From the NCBI GenBank assembly GCA_048497495.1, contig JAFHCF010000074.1, forward strand, positions 1-42,129: DNA of 42,129 nt, read 5' to 3'. Below the pieces are notes generated by a model that was not told the origin of the DNA, made no database searches, and saw only the letters and a list, made by a program, of their open reading frames with translations. The first letter of the stretch is position 1. Each line of letters starts with the position of its first letter. Position numbers and translations under genes: made by a program. Positions 38,810-42,129 of this stretch are shown one piece after another. Source of the DNA: JAFHCF01 sp048497495. GTDB lineage: Bacteria > Pseudomonadota > Alphaproteobacteria > Rhizobiales > Ancalomicrobiaceae.

Positions 38810-39817
38810 ATGGCTGAGATCCGGGAATTCGGTCGCATCGACGACGACATCGTCCACGAAGTGCGTCTGCGCTCGCCCGGCGGGGCGACCGCCTCGATCC
38901 TGACGCTCGGCGCCGCCATCCGCGATCTCGTCGTGCCGATGCCGGACGGGTCGACGCGCCGGGTGGTGCTCGGCCGCGAGACGATCGAGGGCTATCGCAC
39001 CAATCCCGGCAGCCTCGGCGTCATGGTCGGGCGCTGCGCCAACCGCATCGCCGGCGGCCGTTTCCGCCTCGACGGGCGCGACCATTCGCTGCCGATCAAC
39101 AATGCCGGCGTCAACACGCTGCACGGCGGCCCGGACGGCTTCGCCAAGCGCAACTGGCGGCTGGAGGGGGCCGACGACAGTTCGGTCGAGCTCTCGCTGG
39201 TCTCGCAGGACGGCGACCAGGGCTTCCCCGGCCGGGTCGAGGTGCGTCTGCGCTACGCCCTGACCGAGGCCGCCACCCTCGCCATCACCGCGACGGCGAC
39301 CTGCGACGCGCCGACCCCGGTCAACCTCACCAACCACGCCTATTTCACCCTGCAGGAAGGCGTCGACTGCCGCGCGCATCTGCTGGAGATCGCCGCCGAC
39401 TTCTACACGCCCTCCGACGACACCCTGATCCCGAGCGGCGCCATTCTGCCGGTCGAGGGCACCCCGTTCGACTTCCGCCGGGCGCGTCGCATCGAGATCG
39501 ACTACGACATCAACATGGTGCTCGCCGGGGCGCCCGGCGAAATGGTCCGGGCGGCGGTCGCGACCGCTCCGGACGGGCGGCTCAGGATGGAGGTGGAGAC
39601 CGACCAGCCCGGTCTGCAGCTCTACACCGCCCTCGGCCTCGGGCAGGTCGACACCCCCGTCGGCGGCGTGCCGCACGGGCCCCACGCCGGCTTCTGCCTG
39701 GAGGCGCAGGGCTTCGTCGACGCGCCGAACAAGCGGCACTTCCCCTCGGTGACCCTGCGGCCGGGCATGGTCTATGCCCACGCCACGACCTATCGCTTCC
39801 TCGCCGATCCGGCCTGA
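38810..39817 (+). CDS. galM: Aldose 1-epimerase (mutarotase)
   Basis: 335 residues from ATG 38810 preceded by GAGGGAG. Catalytic His176 in VNLTNHAYFTL and Glu298 in GFCLEAQGFVDAPN, with His105 in GVNTLHGGPDGFAKR, match GalM. GRCANRIAGGRF and TDQPGLQLYTA are conserved. It interconverts alpha and beta anomers of galactose or related aldoses. It is divergent from the aldo/keto reductase and followed by a terminator-like hairpin. Confidence 0.93.
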   Translation: MAEIREFGRIDDDIVHEVRLRSPGGATASILTLGAAIRDLVVPMPDGSTRRVVLGRETIEGYRTNPGSLGVMVGRCANRIAGGRFRLDGRDHSLPINNAGVNTLHGGPDGFAKRNWRLEGADDSSVELSLVSQDGDQGFPGRVEVRLRYALTEAATLAITATATCDAPTPVNLTNHAYFTLQEGVDCRAHLLEIAADFYTPSDDTLIPSGAILPVEGTPFDFRRARRIEIDYDINMVLAGAPGEMVRAAVATAPDGRLRMEVETDQPGLQLYTALGLGQVDTPVGGVPHGPHAGFCLEAQGFVDAPNKRHFPSVTLRPGMVYAHATTYRFLADPA

Positions 39818-39837
39818 GCGGCGGCGCCGCCCTGCCT

Positions 39838-39881
39838 CGCGAGGGTGACACGCCGGCGACGGCGGGCGAATCACCCTCGCG
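39838..39881 (+). terminator. Terminator-like hairpin after galM
   Basis: Perfect 11-bp arms, CGCGAGGGTGA (39838-39848) and TCACCCTCGCG (39871-39881), with a 22-nt GC-rich loop, 20 nt after the galM stop. There is no T-run. Confidence 0.5.
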
Positions 39882-39937
39882 GATCGGGGCCGGCATCGAG
39901 GCCTCGCGACGATCCTGATTGCGATGCAGCAACGAAT

Positions 39938-39953
39938 TGAGTTGCGCACCTCA
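39938..39953. promoter_or_regulatory. Putative LacI-type operator
   Basis: TGAGTTGCGCACCTCA is a 16-bp dyad with seven of eight pairs matching around a central CG, typical of LacI-family sites. It lies 24 bp before the regulator start. A second dyad, TTGC-N6-GCAA, sits at 39919-39932. Confidence 0.5.
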
Positions 39954-39976
39954 GAAAATTGCGCGATCCATCGTCC

Positions 39977-41020
39977 ATGAGCGTAGCGCAGGATGTATCC
40001 GCCTCCACCCTGAAGGACGTCGCCCGTGAAGCGGGCGTCTCGGTCGCCACCGTCGACCGGGTCCTGCACGGCCGTCCCGGCGTGCGCAAGGCGACCGTGA
40101 CGCGGGTCGAGGAGACGATCGAGCGTCTGGGCTTCCGGCCCCACGCGGCGGCGGCGGAACTGGCGCGCGGGCGCACCTATCGCTTCTGCTTCGTCATGCC
40201 GAAGAGCCTCAACGTCTTCATGAGCGAGATCCAGGCGACGGTGATCAAGGAGCGTACCTGGCTGGTGGCGCGGCGGACGCACGTCGACATCGTCGAGACC
40301 GACGTCTTCGACGCCGACGCCCTCACCCGGACCCTCGAGGACATCGGCCCGAAATACGACGGCCTCGCCGTGGTGGCGCTCGATCACCCCCGGGTCAGGG
40401 CGGTGATCGACGATCTGATCGATGGCGGCGTCGCGGTGATCACCCTGGTCTCCGACGTTCCGACCTCGCGCCGGGTGCGCTATGTCGGCATCGACAACAT
40501 CGCCGCCGGACGCACCGCCGGATCGCTGATCGGCCGCTTCATCGGCGGGCGCCGCGGCAAAGTGGCGGTGATCGCCGGCTCGCTGGCGCTCTCCGATCAC
40601 ACCGACCGTTTCATCGGCATCGCCCGGGTGATGGCGTCCGATTTCCCCGACATCGAGCTGATGCTGCCGGTCGAGGGGCGCGACGACGACGCCACCAACC
40701 AGAGGCTCGCCGCCAAGCTGCTCGCCGAGGTGCCCGATCTCGTCGGCGTCTACAACATCGGCGCCGGCACCAGCGGCGTCGCGGCGGCGCTGACGGAGAG
40801 TGGGCGCGGCCGGGACGTGATCTTCGTCGGACACGACCTGACGATCCACACTCGAAAATTCCTGCTCAGCGGCCTCATGGACGCGGTGATCTCGCAGAAT
40901 CCCGGCCGTGAGGCGCGCTCGGCGCTGCGCGTGCTCCAGGCGCTCGCCCGCAAGGAACCGATCTCGGTCGCCCAGGAAACCATCGGCATCGACATCATCA
41001 TTCGCGAGAACCTGCCCTAA
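39977..41020 (+). CDS. LacI family transcriptional regulator
   Basis: 347 residues from ATG 39977 (MSVAQDVSASTLKDVAREAG). The helix-turn-helix and hinge are at about 11-60 (LKDVAREAGVSVATVDRVLH, PGVRKATVTRVEETIERLGF), followed by a periplasmic-binding-protein fold effector domain (FCFVMPKSLNVFMSEIQATV, YVGIDNIAAGRTAGSLIG). It lies 39 nt before the xylulokinase gene, in the same direction, and probably controls a pentose or sugar-alcohol operon continuing past the window. The effector sugar is unknown. Confidence 0.93.
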   Translation: MSVAQDVSASTLKDVAREAGVSVATVDRVLHGRPGVRKATVTRVEETIERLGFRPHAAAAELARGRTYRFCFVMPKSLNVFMSEIQATVIKERTWLVARRTHVDIVETDVFDADALTRTLEDIGPKYDGLAVVALDHPRVRAVIDDLIDGGVAVITLVSDVPTSRRVRYVGIDNIAAGRTAGSLIGRFIGGRRGKVAVIAGSLALSDHTDRFIGIARVMASDFPDIELMLPVEGRDDDATNQRLAAKLLAEVPDLVGVYNIGAGTSGVAAALTESGRGRDVIFVGHDLTIHTRKFLLSGLMDAVISQNPGREARSALRVLQALARKEPISVAQETIGIDIIIRENLP

Positions 41021-41059
41021 CGGCAGGCCATCGGAATCGCCTCTGAAGGAGTGTGTTCG

Positions 41060-42129
41060 ATGTATCTCGGTCTCGACATCGGCACGTCGAGCGTCAAGGC
41101 GGTGCTGGTCGACGACGGCGACCGGGTGATCGGCATCGCCGAGCGTCCGCTGACCGTCTCGCGCCCCCACCCGCTGTGGTCGGAGCAGGATCCGGAGAGC
41201 TGGATCGCGGCGACGATCGCGACGATCGACGAACTCGCCGCCGGTCATCCCGGCGAGGTCGCCGCCGTCACCGGCATCGGCCTGTCGGGGCAGATGCACG
41301 GCGCCGTGCTGCTCGACGCCCGGGGCCGTGTGCTGCGGCCCTGCATCCTGTGGAACGACGGCCGGTCGCACGCCGAATGCCGTGAGCTCGAGGCGGCGTT
41401 TCCCGCCCTCCACGCGATCACCGGCAATCTCGCCATGCCCGGTTTCACCGCGCCGAAGCTCCTGTGGGTTCGCGCCCACGAGCCGGAGATCTTCGCCGCC
41501 ACCGCCCTCGTGCTGCTGCCCAAGGCCTTCGTGCGCCTGCGGCTCACCGGCGAGGCGATCGAGGACATGTCCGACGCCTCGGGCACGCTGTGGCTCGATC
41601 CGGCGCGGCGCGACTGGTCGGACGAGGCGCTCGCCGCCTGCGGCCTGACCCGCGCCCAGATGCCGGCCCTGGTCGAGGGCAGCGCCGCGGCGGGGCGGCT
41701 TACCGAGAGCTTCCGCGCCCGCTGGGGCATGTCCACCGCGCCGGTGGTGGCGGGCGGCGGCGGCGACAACGCGGCGACCGCCGTCGGCCTCGGCGCGATC
41801 GCCCCCGGCGACGCTTTCCTGTCGCTCGGCACCTCCGGGGTGCTGTGGGTGACGACCGACCGCTTCGCCCCCAATCCGGCCTCCGCCGTCCATGCCTTCG
41901 CCCATGCGGTGCCGCGACGCTGGCATCAGATGGGGGTGATGTTGTCGGCGGCGTCGTGCCTGTCGTGGTGGGCGGCGATCTCGGGCGCGAGCGCCGAGAC
42001 GCTGCTCGACGAACTCGGCGACGACGCGACGCCGGGCTCGGTGCTGTTCCTGCCCTATCTCACCGGGGAGAGGACCCCGGCCAACGACCCGGCGCTCAGG
42101 GCGGTCTTCGCCGGCCTCGGCGCCGAGGC
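41060..42129 (+). CDS. xylB: Xylulokinase (partial, runs off the window)
   Basis: The ATG at 41060 has AAGGAG 8 nt upstream. About 356 of an expected 480-500 residues are present and the frame is open at the window end. FGGY-kinase motifs: MYLGLDIGTSSVKAVLVDD (phosphate-1), GIGLSGQMHGAVLLDARG and CILWNDGRSHAECRELE (XylB substrate site), GGGGDNAATAVGLGAI and LSLGTSGVLWV (phosphate-2), FLPYLTGERTPANDP. It phosphorylates D-xylulose to xylulose 5-phosphate. Confidence 0.93.
   Translation, partial: MYLGLDIGTSSVKAVLVDDGDRVIGIAERPLTVSRPHPLWSEQDPESWIAATIATIDELAAGHPGEVAAVTGIGLSGQMHGAVLLDARGRVLRPCILWNDGRSHAECRELEAAFPALHAITGNLAMPGFTAPKLLWVRAHEPEIFAATALVLLPKAFVRLRLTGEAIEDMSDASGTLWLDPARRDWSDEALAACGLTRAQMPALVEGSAAAGRLTESFRARWGMSTAPVVAGGGGDNAATAVGLGAIAPGDAFLSLGTSGVLWVTTDRFAPNPASAVHAFAHAVPRRWHQMGVMLSAASCLSWWAAISGASAETLLDELGDDATPGSVLFLPYLTGERTPANDPALRAVFAGLGAE

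Noticed and set aside
38729..41926. A 1065-codon open frame on the minus strand across galM, the LacI gene and the start of xylB
   Set aside because: It is antisense to three clearly conserved genes and its product is rich in Arg, His, Asp and Gly with no domain, the usual shadow of high-GC codon bias.
1..42129. CRISPR arrays, tRNA or rRNA genes, prophage or toxin-antitoxin genes
   Set aside because: No regularly spaced repeats, cloverleaf sequences, integrase, structural phage or toxin-like genes were seen on either strand.

Overview
The window is very GC-rich DNA with the look of an alphaproteobacterium, probably a Hyphomicrobiales (Rhizobiales-type) heterotroph. The evidence is the codon usage, the many GTG and TTG starts, tightly overlapped ABC-transporter operons (Liv and Dpp types) and the De Ley-Doudoroff galactonate genes. 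I cannot name the genus. No tRNA, rRNA, CRISPR array, insertion sequence or prophage gene was seen. It reads as an accessory catabolic island made of several independent uptake-plus-enzyme modules, most with a regulator beside them.

1-4248: a biotin-dependent, ion-pumping acyl-CoA decarboxylase of the methylmalonyl-CoA decarboxylase/OadB type, split over two divergent units. The biotin carrier and carboxyltransferase are on the minus strand; the small OadG-like anchor and OadB-like membrane subunit are on the plus strand.

4253-13920: a minus-strand run of Asp/Glu-type racemase, DAO-type flavin oxidase, ATC-hydrolase-family protein, LivKHMGF importer, second ATC-hydrolase-family protein and M20 amidohydrolase. 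An Lrp/AsnC regulator is divergent from it. I read this as one uptake and degradation pathway for a cyclic or N-substituted (possibly D-) amino acid. It is the best candidate here for an undescribed pathway.

13928-20533: an extracytoplasmic flavin electron-transfer module: ApbE, a PepSY-membrane/flavodoxin/reductase fusion, a DUF2271 protein with an apparent flavinylation motif, an Asp/His-rich secreted protein, an OmpR/histidine-kinase pair and a small PepSY protein. Three copies of a TCAG direct-repeat box with an 11-bp period lie in its two promoter regions.

20602-30889: Dpp-type ABC transporter, a three-subunit flavin/iron-sulfur dehydrogenase (opine oxidase / D-hydroxyproline dehydrogenase / HcnABC architecture) and an SDR, under a divergent IclR regulator.

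30918-42129: sugar-acid metabolism. gntK and gnd face a GntR/FadR-type regulator that has a perfect 17-bp palindrome in its promoter. Next come a wrecked TRAP transporter and then dgoD, dgoA and dgoK. An aldo/keto reductase and an aldose 1-epimerase follow, then a LacI regulator and a xylulokinase cut off by the window edge. The galactonate enzymes look intact, but their probable transporter has decayed.
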